A program made the position numbers and the translations under genes. The notes under the pieces are model-generated. The model was not told the DNA's origin, did not search any database, and was given only the letters and a program-made list of their open reading frames with translations. Shown piece after piece: positions 7,409-17,864 of a stretch of DNA of 52,081 nucleotides. The stretch's first letter is position 1. Every line of letters begins with the position of its first letter. The stretch lies in NCBI RefSeq assembly GCF_900176365.1, contig NZ_FWXY01000026.1:1-52081 (forward strand), given 5' to 3'. This stretch comes from Desulfocicer vacuolatum DSM 3385. GTDB lineage: Bacteria; Desulfobacterota; Desulfobacteria; Desulfobacterales; Desulfobacteraceae.

Positions 7409-10400
7409 ATGCAAAAAAAATATGCCTTAACCATGCTGTCAATTATTATGTTGATAACACTCCTCATGCCTGCCACGGGCAAGGCCGGCCCTTTACAAAT
7501 ATCCAATATCACCCCGGGGGGAGACAATGTCCCGTCCCAGCGCCAGATTGTAATCCAGTTTGACCGGGATATGGTGCCCCTGGGAGCCATGGAACGCTCC
7601 AAAGATGAGATACCCGTCACCATCACCCCTGATGTGAAAGGTCAATGGCGATGGCTGGACACGTCGGCCCTGGCCCTGCAGCTGGATGAATCCCAGACCC
7701 TGGAGCCTGCCACCCGGTACACCCTTGTCATAAATCCCGGCATCACGGCCCTGGACGGTTCAACATTGACAGATTCTGTCACCCATACCTTTACCACCCA
7801 ACGCCCCCGGATCTCCTGGGTGAACTTCCAGACCTGGCGCTCCCCTGGAACCCCGGTGATGGGCCTGCATTTTAATCTGCCTGTCACCCCGGACTCTGTA
7901 AAAGCATGCATAAAATTGATCCGGAAAACCGATGGTAAAGAGATGTCACCTGTGCGGGTAGAACCCCACCCCAAAAACAGATCCGGTCGTATCTGGTGGA
8001 TCAGCCCGGCAACGGAGCTGCCCATGGATACGCCCATGGTGGTGTGGGTATCTCCCGGTATTGTCTCCACCCGGGGATCGGAACCGGGCACAGAAAAAAG
8101 AGTGGTGGTGAAATTTCATACCTTTCCGGAATTTCAATTTCTGGGATTGCGCTGCTACACGCTACGGGGGGAAAAACCCATTCTTATCACCCCGGATCAG
8201 TTTAAAGACATTTCAAATTCAACCCCGCCGGGGGATACCCCTCCACCTGGCATACATCCCCTTGCAAATCCCGACACTTACACAGAGCTTGTCTTTACCG
8301 CTCCTGTGGCTTTTCAGGAGATCAGGGATCAAGTAATTATCACCCCGGACCTGGCCGGAAATCGTGAAGATTATGATCCCTGGGCCAACAACTACACAGG
8401 ATCACTTCTGAGAACCCGGCACCATAAAAATGCCCAATATTCAATTTCACTACCCGATGATCTCACCCCATGGCATCGCTATCACTTAAAAGAGACAAAA
8501 AACGGCATAAGAGATGCCTTTGGCAGATCCTTATCAAAATCCATCAACTTTACCTTTTTCACCGACCACCGCAAACCCAATTATCAGCTGCTGCACCCCA
8601 CCGGCGTTCTGGAAAAAGATCTCGATTCCCGGTTGCCCATGGCAGTGACCAACATGGAAAGCATTAAATTTTCTTTCCAGACCATCACAGCCCAAACAGA
8701 CCATGAAGATTCACCTTCCCATCAGACAAATGTTGAAAAAGGCACCCACCCCAAAGCATCATCCACTGATAACCCATCCGGTACCCTTACCAAAAATCAT
8801 CTCATGGCCCGGGATATCACCTATCACACCCCCATGGGGGTCCGGGAAATGCTGGATGGCCGCACCGGAGCTGTGTATGGAAGGATAAAAGATACAATCC
8901 CTGCCGTAAAAAAACATAAGTCTGAACAACATTTTTTTGCCCAGGTGACCCCCTGGCAGGTCCATGCCAAAATCGGTCATTTTAACTCATTGGTGTGGGT
9001 CACCAACCTTGCCACAGGTTTGCCCGTGCCCGGGGCAAGGGTGAGTATCCATAAAGATGACATAAAAAACCTCACCCGCAACACCGGCCCCCTGGCCCGG
9101 GAAATAACCAATGACAGCGGCATTGCCCTGCTGCCCGGCATAGTCACCCTGGACCCGGATCGAACCACCTTTAACCGATGGTGGGAACAAGGAAATGATC
9201 ACCGGCTTTTTGTAAGGGTGGAACAAAACAACGACATGGCCCTGCTGCCCCTGAACAATCGTTTCAACATTGACACCTGGCAGGTGTCAGGAGAGGCCTT
9301 TGATTCGCGCATGGCAATCCGTCACGGTCACATCAATACCTGGGGCACCACAGCCCAGGGAATCTACCGGGCCGGGGATACCATGCAGTACAAAATTTAT
9401 GTCCGGGACCAGGACAATACCCGGTTGATTACACCGCCCAAAAGCGACTATACCCTGACCCTTATTGATCCTTCCGGTAAAACCGTGCTCACCCGGGAAC
9501 ATGTCACCCTGTCCCGGTTTGGTGCCATCCATGGCGAATATACCGTGCCCCAAAACGGCAGCGTGGGATGGTACCGGTTTGAACTGTCTGCAAAATTTAC
9601 CCAACAACGCTGGACGCCCCTGCGGGTGCTGGTCAGTGATTTTACCCCATCCCCGTTCAAGGTCACCACAGAACTCAACGGCAATGCCTTTAAAATGAGG
9701 GATGGCCTCACCGTGACCTCCCGGGCAACCCTCCATGCCGGTGGTCCCTACATTGATGCCAATGCCCGGGTTGTCATTCAACTTAAGGAAAAAATATTTC
9801 GCTCTTCCCACCCTGTGGCCCAAAAATTTTCATTTTACAAGCCGTTTAAGGATGATGATGAAAAAAACGGCGGTGGATTTCCTTCCCTTGGCATGGTGCC
9901 TCTTCTGGAAAAAACCGATATTCTCAACAACCGGGGCACCCTGGAAAATACCATTCAACTGGATCAGCCCAATGTGGCATACGGAACCCTCACCGTGGAA
10001 AGTGCGGTGCAGGATGACCGGGGAAAATTTGTGGCAGCCGCCACCACGGCCCCTTATCTTGGCAGGGACCGGTTTGTGGGTCTTAAAAGCTCCAAATGGG
10101 TGTATGATGCCAATGAACCGGCCACCATGGAAACCCTTGTGGTGAATGACCGGGGTCATCCTGTGAGCGGAACCAAAATAAACATCCGGGTCCAGCGCCT
10201 GGAAACCAAAGCCACCCGGGTAAAAGGGGCAGGCAATGCCTATCTTACCCAATATCTTCACCGGTGGATCACCACCCATAACATGGAATTAACAGCCACC
10301 GGCAAACCACAACCCTTCTCATTTACCCCCCAGACCCCGGGGGATTATCGCATAACGGCCATGGTGGCCGATACCCAGGGAAGGCAGCACAGTTCCGGCA

Positions 10401-13399
10401 TCACCACCTGGGTAACGGGCCGGGGCCATGTGGTATGGCAGGAACCCACCGATTATCGATTGCAGATTATCCCGGAAAAAGAGACCGTAAAACTGGGAGA
10501 AACGGCCCAATATTTCATTAAAAATCCATTTCCCGGGGCCCAGGCCCTGATCACCCTGGAACGATACGGCATCCTGAAACAATGGGTGCAAACCATGGAC
10601 ACCGCCACAGAGCTGATTGAAGTTCCGGTGTCAAAAGCACTTCAGCCCGGCTTTTTTCTCTCTGCCACCATTCTCTCCCCCCGGGTGGCCAAACCATTGG
10701 GAAAAAACCAGGTGGATCTTGGAAAACCCGCCTTTCGCACAGGGTATGTGGAAACACGGGTCATTGATCCTGGCAAAGGCATGAAAGTAACCGTGGCCAC
10801 CCACCAAAAGGTTTATAAGCCCGGCAATACGGTGACCATTGATATCAATGCCCAACTGCCGGACACCCGGGAAAATACACCGGTGGAATTTGCCGTTGCC
10901 GTTCTGGATGAGGCTGTATTTGACCTTATTGCCGGCGGCAGCGCCCATTTTGATGTCCGCAAAGGTTTTTACACACTGAATGGGCTGGATGTGAATAACT
11001 ACAGTCTTTTAACCAACATTGTGGGCCGCCGCATGTTTGAGGCAAAGGGAGCCAATGTCGGAGGGGACGGCGGTGGCAGCGGTATTGGCATGAGATCCTT
11101 TTTTAAATTTGTGAGCTATTGGAACCCAAGCCTCACCGCCGATGACAAAGGCCATGCCCGGGCAACCTTTACCATACCGGACAATCTTACCGGCTGGCGC
11201 ATTTTTGCCATGGCTGTCACCCCGAATGACATCATGGGCCTGGGAGAAGGTCAGTTCAAGGTGAACCGTCCCACAGAGGTGCGTCCTGTGATGCCCAATC
11301 AGGTCACCTCCGGCGATACCTTCCAGGCAGGGTTCAGCGTCATGAACCGCACCCCAGAGGATCGGAATCTTGTGGTGTCCATTTCTGTAAGCAGTGAGAA
11401 CAGCTTTAAAAAAGATCTTTCCGGAAATGAGCACATCAACCACAATAACACCGGGGATGATGGTAATGAAAAGGCAAATACATACAAAACCGCCACAAAA
11501 AAGACCATTCACCTGCCCCCTTATAAGCGTAAAATGGTCTACCTTCCGGTGAAGACGGTTACCCCGGGTTCCCTGGAATTCAGGGTAACGGCCCGGGATG
11601 ATGTGGATGCAGACGGTATCATCCACAAACTCAAGGTGAACCCCAAACAAAATAGTACCACCAGTGCCACCCACGGCATGGTCATGGACAACAGCCCGGT
11701 GACCATCCCCATACAATATCCAAAAAACATGGCCCCCCGCACCGGAAACACTCAGCTGGTTCTCTCCCCCACCCTGCTTGACAATGTGGATGGCGCATTT
11801 ACCTATATGCGGGATTATGTTTACACCTGCTGGGAACAAAAACTCACCCGGGCCGTGATGGCCGGTCATTATAAGGCCATGGAAAATCGTCTGAAACAAC
11901 GGATCACATGGAAGGATGCCGCAAATGTACCGGAAAAAATGCTGGCCCAGGCCCCCTCCTTCCAGGCACCCAACGGTGGCATGGCCTATTTTAAACCCGA
12001 GGATAGTCGGGTCAGCCCCTATCTGTCCGCTTACACAGCCCTGGCATTTGGCTGGCTTAAAGCCCAAGGATATCAACCGCCCCAATCCGTGGAAACCCGG
12101 CTCCATGACTATTTGTTAACCTTTTTAAGGCAAAGTATGCTGCCTGATTTTTACACCAAGGGCATGGCCGCCACGGTGCGGGCCGTTGCCCTGTCTGCCC
12201 TGGCCCGGGAGGGAAAACTCATCCCGGCGGACATCCGGCGGTATGAATCCCATGTAAAACGCATGAGCCTGTTTGGCAAGGCCCAGTTTCTCATGGCAGC
12301 CACCCGGATAAACGGTACAGAATCCATTGCCAAACGCACCTGGGAGATGATGTTATCCCAGTCTGTGCAGAGTGCCGGAAAAATCCGATTCAATGAAACC
12401 CTGGACAAGGTCAATGCGCTGCTATTGGAATCATCGGCCCGGACCCAGGGCGCGGTGCTGTCGGCCATGATTGCCTATGCCAACACATATCATCGGCAAA
12501 AGGAGATAAAAGATCTGCCCCTGAAGCTGGTGCGCACCATCACCCAGACCCGGCAAGCTTCAGGCACCTGGTACAACACCCAGGATAATATTTTCTGCAC
12601 CAACGGCCTCATTGACTATGCCCGGGCCTTTGAAAATAAAACCCCGGACATGGAAATTCTGGCCCATCTGAATGAAACCCTGATGGGAAAAAATCGTTTC
12701 AAGGATATCAATGCCCCGGCCATCACCCTTGAGCGCCCGGTTAACGACCAGAACCCTGGACAAAGTGATGACCTTGTCATCCGGAAAATCGGCCCCGGCA
12801 CCCTTTATTACAAAGCTGCCGTGAACTATGTATCCCGGGAAAAATCACCCCATGCCATTAATGCAGGTATGGAAATCCACAAGGAAATCAGTGTGGAACG
12901 GGAAGGGAAATGGCAGCTGTTAACAGATCCCCTTGAAATTCTCCAGGGCGAACTGGTGCGTGTGGATCTGTTCATATCCCTGCCGGGGGCTGGAAATTTT
13001 GTTGTGGTGGATGATCCCCTGCCCGGGGGGTTGGAGGCGGTGAACCGGGATCTTGCCACGGCTTCCAAGGTGGATGCCGGAAAAACAGGAGTAATCCACA
13101 GAGATAATGCCACTTCCCCGGAAGATACCCCATGGCCTCCCAAAGGTTCCAGATGGCATGACAAAGCCTTCCGGGATCGTTATTCTGTGTCCCAGTGGTA
13201 TTTTTACCACCGGGAAATGAACCATGACGGGGTACGATATTATGCAGATCGCCTGCCTCCGGGCAATTATGTGCTCTCCTATACAGCCCAGGCCATTGCC
13301 CGGGGCAATTTTGCGGCCCTGCCCGCCCATATTCTGGAGATGTATGATCCGGATGTATTTGGAAAGAGTGTGGAAAAAACCCTTATTGTGGAAAAATGA
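7409..13399 (+). CDS. Bacterial alpha-2-macroglobulin family protein with thioester motif
   Basis: This giant periplasmic protein has 1996 residues, longer than E. coli YfhM (about 1650). A Sec signal peptide covers about residues 1-26 and ends without a lipobox cysteine, so it is secreted rather than lipid-anchored. It continues with repeated macroglobulin-like beta domains (MG1 at the N-terminus), a bait-region-type middle, the A2M domain (FKFVSYWNPSLTADDKGHAR region near 1235) and the thioester motif CWEQ at Cys1474. The all-helical complement-like domain follows that motif. Such proteins trap proteases that breach the outer membrane. The gene overlaps pbpC by 4 nt (ATGA), the classic pairing of a protease trap with a peptidoglycan repair synthase. 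GGAG precedes the ATG by 5 nt. Confidence 0.93.
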   Translation: MQKKYALTMLSIIMLITLLMPATGKAGPLQISNITPGGDNVPSQRQIVIQFDRDMVPLGAMERSKDEIPVTITPDVKGQWRWLDTSALALQLDESQTLEPATRYTLVINPGITALDGSTLTDSVTHTFTTQRPRISWVNFQTWRSPGTPVMGLHFNLPVTPDSVKACIKLIRKTDGKEMSPVRVEPHPKNRSGRIWWISPATELPMDTPMVVWVSPGIVSTRGSEPGTEKRVVVKFHTFPEFQFLGLRCYTLRGEKPILITPDQFKDISNSTPPGDTPPPGIHPLANPDTYTELVFTAPVAFQEIRDQVIITPDLAGNREDYDPWANNYTGSLLRTRHHKNAQYSISLPDDLTPWHRYHLKETKNGIRDAFGRSLSKSINFTFFTDHRKPNYQLLHPTGVLEKDLDSRLPMAVTNMESIKFSFQTITAQTDHEDSPSHQTNVEKGTHPKASSTDNPSGTLTKNHLMARDITYHTPMGVREMLDGRTGAVYGRIKDTIPAVKKHKSEQHFFAQVTPWQVHAKIGHFNSLVWVTNLATGLPVPGARVSIHKDDIKNLTRNTGPLAREITNDSGIALLPGIVTLDPDRTTFNRWWEQGNDHRLFVRVEQNNDMALLPLNNRFNIDTWQVSGEAFDSRMAIRHGHINTWGTTAQGIYRAGDTMQYKIYVRDQDNTRLITPPKSDYTLTLIDPSGKTVLTREHVTLSRFGAIHGEYTVPQNGSVGWYRFELSAKFTQQRWTPLRVLVSDFTPSPFKVTTELNGNAFKMRDGLTVTSRATLHAGGPYIDANARVVIQLKEKIFRSSHPVAQKFSFYKPFKDDDEKNGGGFPSLGMVPLLEKTDILNNRGTLENTIQLDQPNVAYGTLTVESAVQDDRGKFVAAATTAPYLGRDRFVGLKSSKWVYDANEPATMETLVVNDRGHPVSGTKINIRVQRLETKATRVKGAGNAYLTQYLHRWITTHNMELTATGKPQPFSFTPQTPGDYRITAMVADTQGRQHSSGITTWVTGRGHVVWQEPTDYRLQIIPEKETVKLGETAQYFIKNPFPGAQALITLERYGILKQWVQTMDTATELIEVPVSKALQPGFFLSATILSPRVAKPLGKNQVDLGKPAFRTGYVETRVIDPGKGMKVTVATHQKVYKPGNTVTIDINAQLPDTRENTPVEFAVAVLDEAVFDLIAGGSAHFDVRKGFYTLNGLDVNNYSLLTNIVGRRMFEAKGANVGGDGGGSGIGMRSFFKFVSYWNPSLTADDKGHARATFTIPDNLTGWRIFAMAVTPNDIMGLGEGQFKVNRPTEVRPVMPNQVTSGDTFQAGFSVMNRTPEDRNLVVSISVSSENSFKKDLSGNEHINHNNTGDDGNEKANTYKTATKKTIHLPPYKRKMVYLPVKTVTPGSLEFRVTARDDVDADGIIHKLKVNPKQNSTTSATHGMVMDNSPVTIPIQYPKNMAPRTGNTQLVLSPTLLDNVDGAFTYMRDYVYTCWEQKLTRAVMAGHYKAMENRLKQRITWKDAANVPEKMLAQAPSFQAPNGGMAYFKPEDSRVSPYLSAYTALAFGWLKAQGYQPPQSVETRLHDYLLTFLRQSMLPDFYTKGMAATVRAVALSALAREGKLIPADIRRYESHVKRMSLFGKAQFLMAATRINGTESIAKRTWEMMLSQSVQSAGKIRFNETLDKVNALLLESSARTQGAVLSAMIAYANTYHRQKEIKDLPLKLVRTITQTRQASGTWYNTQDNIFCTNGLIDYARAFENKTPDMEILAHLNETLMGKNRFKDINAPAITLERPVNDQNPGQSDDLVIRKIGPGTLYYKAAVNYVSREKSPHAINAGMEIHKEISVEREGKWQLLTDPLEILQGELVRVDLFISLPGAGNFVVVDDPLPGGLEAVNRDLATASKVDAGKTGVIHRDNATSPEDTPWPPKGSRWHDKAFRDRYSVSQWYFYHREMNHDGVRYYADRLPPGNYVLSYTAQAIARGNFAALPAHILEMYDPDVFGKSVEKTLIVEK

Positions 13400-15777
13400 T
13401 AAATTCCATATCCAGAAAAAATATATTTATCTTTGCCTTCCTGTTAATCGCGGGGATTGCCATGATTGGGTTGGGGGTAAAGACCTGCATGGACATAAAA
13501 CCCCTGCCCCGCTCTTTGTCCCATGTGACCGGGGTAATAAAAAAGCCCCGGCTTGTGGATCGCCACGGCATTGCCTTGACCACCACCTATACCGGAACCT
13601 GGAATTTCCATGACCAAAAACCATTGCACGATATGCCCTCTTTTCTTCAAAAGGCGTTTATCTTTTCCGAAGACAGGCGGTTTTATGATCATGGTGGGGT
13701 GGACTGGCTGGCCCGTTGCCATGCCCTGTTCCAGAACATAACAGCCGGCAGGGCCGTGCGGGGGGCCAGCACCATCACCGAACAGGTGGTGCGTTTGATT
13801 CATCCCAGGCCCAGAACTGTCTGGTCCCGCTGGATTGAAGGATTTGAGGCCCGGCAACTGGAAAAAACCAACACCAAGCTGGAGATCTTGTGCTTCTATC
13901 TCAACCAGGTACCCTATGCTTCCCATCGGCGAGGGGTTGCCCAGGCAGCCCGGTTTTATTTTGACCGGGATGTGGACTCCCTGAACCTTAAAGAAAGCAT
14001 GGCCCTGGCTGTTTTGGTGAGAGCCCCGGATTATTATGATCTTTACCGCCATCCCGGACGAATAAAGGCCCCGTTAAAAACCCTTGCCACGGCAATGGAA
14101 AAGCAAAAAATTTTAACCCCCAGCCAATGCCGGACCATTGCAACACAAGCCTTTGAACTGAAACGCCCGGCATTGGCCATTAACGCACCGCATTTTGTCC
14201 GGTTTGTTTTAAATCATCACCATTCCAATAACGGAATATACCCTGAAAAAATACACACCACCCTGGACGGCGGCCTCCAAAAACAGGTACAGACCCTTCT
14301 GGATACAAACCTGGCATCCCACCGGGACAAAAAGGTTCACAATGGGGCCGCCCTGGTGGTGGATCACGCCACCGGCGAAATCCTGGCCTGGGCCGTGGGA
14401 GCGGACAAAGGAAAGCATCACCGGACGGACCACTTCTCCCGGCCCCGTTCAAATAAAAATCAGCAGCAGCCTGCAACAGCTGAATATCCCAAGCCACAAA
14501 AAATAAAAACCCATGGACAGGCCATCAATGCAGCCACGGCCCTGCGACAGCCCGGCTCTGCCATGAAGCCCTTTGTCTATGCCATGGCCCTGGAAAAGGG
14601 ATGGACTGCTGCCACCCTGATCCGGGACAGTCCCCTGGCCGCCAGGGTGGGCATGGGGGTTCATGCCTACCATAATTACAGTGGGCACCACTACGGACCG
14701 GTGACATTGCGCAATGCCCTTGGTAACTCATTAAACATCCCTGCGGTGCGTGCCATTCAGTTTGTGGGGGTAAAAAAATATCTCATCCGGCTCCGCTCCC
14801 TGGGATTCACCACCTTGAATCAGCATCCGGATTTTTACGGAGACGGCCTGGCCCTGGGCAATGGCGAGGTCTCACTGTATGAACTGATCCAGGCATACAC
14901 GGTGCTGGCCAACCAAGGCAGATTCATCGCCCTTCGTACAGTTTCAGGCAGACCCGTGCAGCACAATGAACAAATTTTTTCAAAGGAAGTAACCTCCCTC
15001 ATGGGACACATATTGTCCGATGCCGGGGCCAGAACATTGGAATTCGGCCGGGGAGGTCTGTTAAATTTTCCCGTTCAGACGGCGGTGAAAACAGGCACTT
15101 CCAGCGATTACAAAGATGCCTGGGCCATGGGATATAACTGCAATTTCACGGTGGGGGTGTGGATGGGCAACCTTAATGGCAGTGCCACCAGGGGGATGAC
15201 CGGCTCCCGGGGGCCTGCCTTTGTACTCAGAAGCATCTTTGCAAGGCTAAATCAGATGAAAGATACCCGGCCCCTTTACATGAGTCCACGGCTTGTGCAA
15301 CAGGAGATTTCCATTGATCCCATGCCCCCTGGTCCTGGAAAAAATGTTTTATCAAAATCCAGTGAGAACAGGTCTGTAAGAACAGAATGGTTCATCCCGG
15401 GCAGTGCGCCTGTAAAGGAGATGCCACTGGCCATGGCCCCCCCCATAAAACGTGAAAAGCCCGAACAGGACCGTTCATCAGGATCAGAACCCTTCAGGTT
15501 TATTCAACCGTTAAACGGCATGTGCCTGGCCATGGACCCCAGAATCCCGGATGACCGTGAGGTGCTGGCATGCCAGGTGGCAGGAACAGGACCAAATGAT
15601 GCCCTTGCCTGGTGTCTGGACGGCCGGCCACTTACCATAACCGGATCTCAATTTAACTGGCAGATTCAACCGGGCAGACATGTCCTTGAAATTGCCATGC
15701 GCCGCTCCACAGGACACGAAAAATTACCTGGAAAAAATAAAATTATAACAGATCGAGTTCAATTCCTGGTTAAATAA
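13396..15777 (+). CDS. pbpC: Penicillin-binding protein 1C, bifunctional peptidoglycan synthase
   Basis: The protein has 793 residues. An N-terminal membrane anchor (about 8-30) is followed by a GT51 glycosyltransferase domain with the EDRRFYDHGGVDW motif (catalytic Glu92) and GASTITEQ. The transpeptidase domain has SxxK at Ser388 (SAMK), SLN in GNSLNIPA and KTGT at 565-568. The last hundred or so residues form the BiPBP_C domain typical of PBP1C. It polymerises and may cross-link peptidoglycan on the periplasmic face of the inner membrane. A low-complexity, Gln-rich insertion lies between the two catalytic domains near residues 345-375. It is translationally coupled to the alpha-2-macroglobulin gene through ATGA. 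Confidence 0.95.
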   Translation: MINSISRKNIFIFAFLLIAGIAMIGLGVKTCMDIKPLPRSLSHVTGVIKKPRLVDRHGIALTTTYTGTWNFHDQKPLHDMPSFLQKAFIFSEDRRFYDHGGVDWLARCHALFQNITAGRAVRGASTITEQVVRLIHPRPRTVWSRWIEGFEARQLEKTNTKLEILCFYLNQVPYASHRRGVAQAARFYFDRDVDSLNLKESMALAVLVRAPDYYDLYRHPGRIKAPLKTLATAMEKQKILTPSQCRTIATQAFELKRPALAINAPHFVRFVLNHHHSNNGIYPEKIHTTLDGGLQKQVQTLLDTNLASHRDKKVHNGAALVVDHATGEILAWAVGADKGKHHRTDHFSRPRSNKNQQQPATAEYPKPQKIKTHGQAINAATALRQPGSAMKPFVYAMALEKGWTAATLIRDSPLAARVGMGVHAYHNYSGHHYGPVTLRNALGNSLNIPAVRAIQFVGVKKYLIRLRSLGFTTLNQHPDFYGDGLALGNGEVSLYELIQAYTVLANQGRFIALRTVSGRPVQHNEQIFSKEVTSLMGHILSDAGARTLEFGRGGLLNFPVQTAVKTGTSSDYKDAWAMGYNCNFTVGVWMGNLNGSATRGMTGSRGPAFVLRSIFARLNQMKDTRPLYMSPRLVQQEISIDPMPPGPGKNVLSKSSENRSVRTEWFIPGSAPVKEMPLAMAPPIKREKPEQDRSSGSEPFRFIQPLNGMCLAMDPRIPDDREVLACQVAGTGPNDALAWCLDGRPLTITGSQFNWQIQPGRHVLEIAMRRSTGHEKLPGKNKIITDRVQFLVK

Positions 15778-15782
15778 TTTAT

Positions 15783-15952
15783 CTTCATATAACCGCCACG
15801 GGCGGACCGTATTCTGATCCCGTTCCGCCCACAACAAAACTTGAAATACTCCCCGGATTTGCGGAGTATTTCATATAACGGGCATGTCCTGACGGACACA
15901 ACGAATATTGAAAATGATATTATGCCCCTGGTTTGCGGAGTATTCCATATAT
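15783..15952. repeat. Composite dispersed repeat, truncated copy 1
   Basis: This holds the B module (accgccacgggcgg, then GAAATACTCC pairing with GGAGTATTTC at 15843-15872) followed by the reversed end of the A module (acgggcatgtcctg at 15888-15901, then a degenerate TATTAT). The GC-rich hairpin of the A module is deleted. Other copies lie near 18349, 22196, 23915, 27940, 30819, 40283, 42703 and 43091. Confidence 0.8.
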
Positions 15953-15970
15953 TTTTTTTACATTGCGAAA

Positions 15971-17617
15971 CTAAATTTCCATCTCTATCATCGTATGGGG
16001 AGGGATTTCAAAAGAATCAATCAAAGTCTGCCTTGTGGCATTGTGCTGATCTTCCCACCAATCCAATCGATATTTCCCAGGGGGCAAGGGCTGAGGAGCC
16101 CATGTCTCTTTCATTGTGATTTCATCATTTGATTTTAAATTCACAAATATAATAGCATAGGGTGCAGGTGTATCCGGTGTATAAATAAATTTGATTCCCG
16201 AATCAATGGAAACCGTTGTAAAACCGTGTTCCAGTACTTTAAATTTTCCCCATATCACGTCACTGTGATGATGCTCCGTGGGCCTGATGATCAGACGATA
16301 ATCTCCCTGGGGAAGAAGCGAAGCATCCTCATGACGCCACTGTCCTACCAGTTGATTCGCTTCATTGAACACGGACATTTTTTTGAAGGACGATTCAAGC
16401 CACTCTGCCCGGACAACATGAACCCCCATATCCAGAAGAACATCATTCAGCCTGCCAGCTTCCAGATTTACTGCACCCATGTTCACCGTTTGTGATCCAT
16501 GCTCACTCTGACGCCACAGCAAATCATATTCTCCGGCAGGTACCACTTGGGGAGAAAGGGTTTGAGAGAATCTGGCCACCACTGCCCCACCGTTTACCTG
16601 GGAAAGTGCCCACCATTTCGGGGTTTTAATGCCTTCTGGAAGATTAAGTCGAATACCGGTATCCAAAGGTAAAAATACTTTTTGTCGACTATTGACCGTA
16701 ACAGTGGAAGTTAAATTCGTATCACTATGTCCGTGTTCACTCTGACGCCACATCACCTGGTATTCTCCAGGTTTAACCCGAAGGCTCTCTTTGTTTGACC
16801 TGGCAATGTTTTGCCCTGTTTCTGCATCAATCAAGGCCCAGTATTTCGGAGGCATGGATACCCAATCCGCTGGCTTTAAAATGACCGTTCCGGGTCCTGG
16901 TAGTTTCAGACGTTTAGATTTAGCTTCTTTTATTGTTATCTGTGCCGGTTCCGGCGGTTTGGGAAGTGGTGAATGTTCCAACACAGAGCCCTTTATCTGC
17001 TCAAGCGACGCTCTTAATTCTGTGGTGTTTTTCGCTGAAAAATACCCTCCATTTCCTGCATTTGCTATGCATTGCAGTTGATTTTCAGTTTCTCCCCCCA
17101 CCTGGAAACCAATGACATGAACGGTAAGAGCAATACCCTTTTCCCTGAAACTATTGACCAATTCACAGGGGGTCCCCCCACACGTCTCCATTCCGTCACT
17201 GATCAGTACCACCGTTCCCGGATTTTCAAGTCTGGATAAAACCGCCACACCCTTTTCAAGGGCTTCGGCAATGGGGGTTTTCCCCTTGGGAATAAGATGA
17301 GAAAGTGCAGCATCTAATTTTTCACAAGATCCATCCATATCAGACACCATGGCAATATCACTACAGTCTCCTTTACGACTATGACCATAAGCCATCAAAC
17401 CCATATTCATGTGGGATGGTAAGGTTGATACAAGTTCTTTCAAAAGCGTTTTTGCGATAACAATTTTAGGTTTTCCTTCCACTCGCCCCCACATGGACCC
17501 TGAACAATCCAAAATGAAAAGGACATTATCGTCAGAACAATATCCATGTGATACTTGGTTTAGAAGACCAATCGCCATTACCATCAGGACTGAAAAAACA
17601 AGAAACATTTTTTGCAT
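15971..17617 (-). CDS. Secreted VWA-domain protein with WRQxEH repeats
   Basis: The protein has 548 residues. A signal peptide covers about residues 1-25. A von Willebrand A domain follows with an intact MIDAS: DCSGS at Asp37, a Thr in GKTPIAEAL and Asp in LISDGMET. The C-terminal half is built from about four similar beta-rich units of roughly 75 residues, each centred on a motif such as VMWRQSEHGHSD, LLWRQSEHGSQ, LIIRPTEHHHSD and LDWWEDQHNA. These units look like a tandem sugar- or protein-binding module, but I do not recognise the family. Start ATG 17617 has GGGGGA 8 nt upstream; upstream in-frame codons are not needed. The cellular target is unknown. Confidence 0.8.
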   Translation of the reverse strand: MQKMFLVFSVLMVMAIGLLNQVSHGYCSDDNVLFILDCSGSMWGRVEGKPKIVIAKTLLKELVSTLPSHMNMGLMAYGHSRKGDCSDIAMVSDMDGSCEKLDAALSHLIPKGKTPIAEALEKGVAVLSRLENPGTVVLISDGMETCGGTPCELVNSFREKGIALTVHVIGFQVGGETENQLQCIANAGNGGYFSAKNTTELRASLEQIKGSVLEHSPLPKPPEPAQITIKEAKSKRLKLPGPGTVILKPADWVSMPPKYWALIDAETGQNIARSNKESLRVKPGEYQVMWRQSEHGHSDTNLTSTVTVNSRQKVFLPLDTGIRLNLPEGIKTPKWWALSQVNGGAVVARFSQTLSPQVVPAGEYDLLWRQSEHGSQTVNMGAVNLEAGRLNDVLLDMGVHVVRAEWLESSFKKMSVFNEANQLVGQWRHEDASLLPQGDYRLIIRPTEHHHSDVIWGKFKVLEHGFTTVSIDSGIKFIYTPDTPAPYAIIFVNLKSNDEITMKETWAPQPLPPGKYRLDWWEDQHNATRQTLIDSFEIPPHTMIEMEI

Positions 17618-17864
17618 AATTTTCCCCCATATTGATGTTATCCAGCAGGTCATACCTAAATTAAGCAACTATTATGCCTTAATTCACATTGTAAAACCCT
17701 CCTAAGGTGTACATATATTCAAATATTGTCAGCCATATTTTCATACAAAATATTTTGACATCAATTTAAAAATAGTCAAAACTTTTTCGGAATGCATGCC
17801 CCAATTTACTCATTTGCAATTTTTCACTCTTGATTTCTTAATTCACACAAGTTATTTTCATACA

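Noticed and set aside
11009-12106. 365-residue minus-strand open frame inside the alpha-2-macroglobulin gene
   Set aside because: It is Gly/His-rich with no domain, lies wholly antisense to a clear gene, and reflects codon bias.
15841-16119. Small plus-strand frames near the first dispersed repeat
   Set aside because: They begin in the repeat and run antisense into the VWA gene, with no ribosome binding site or homology.
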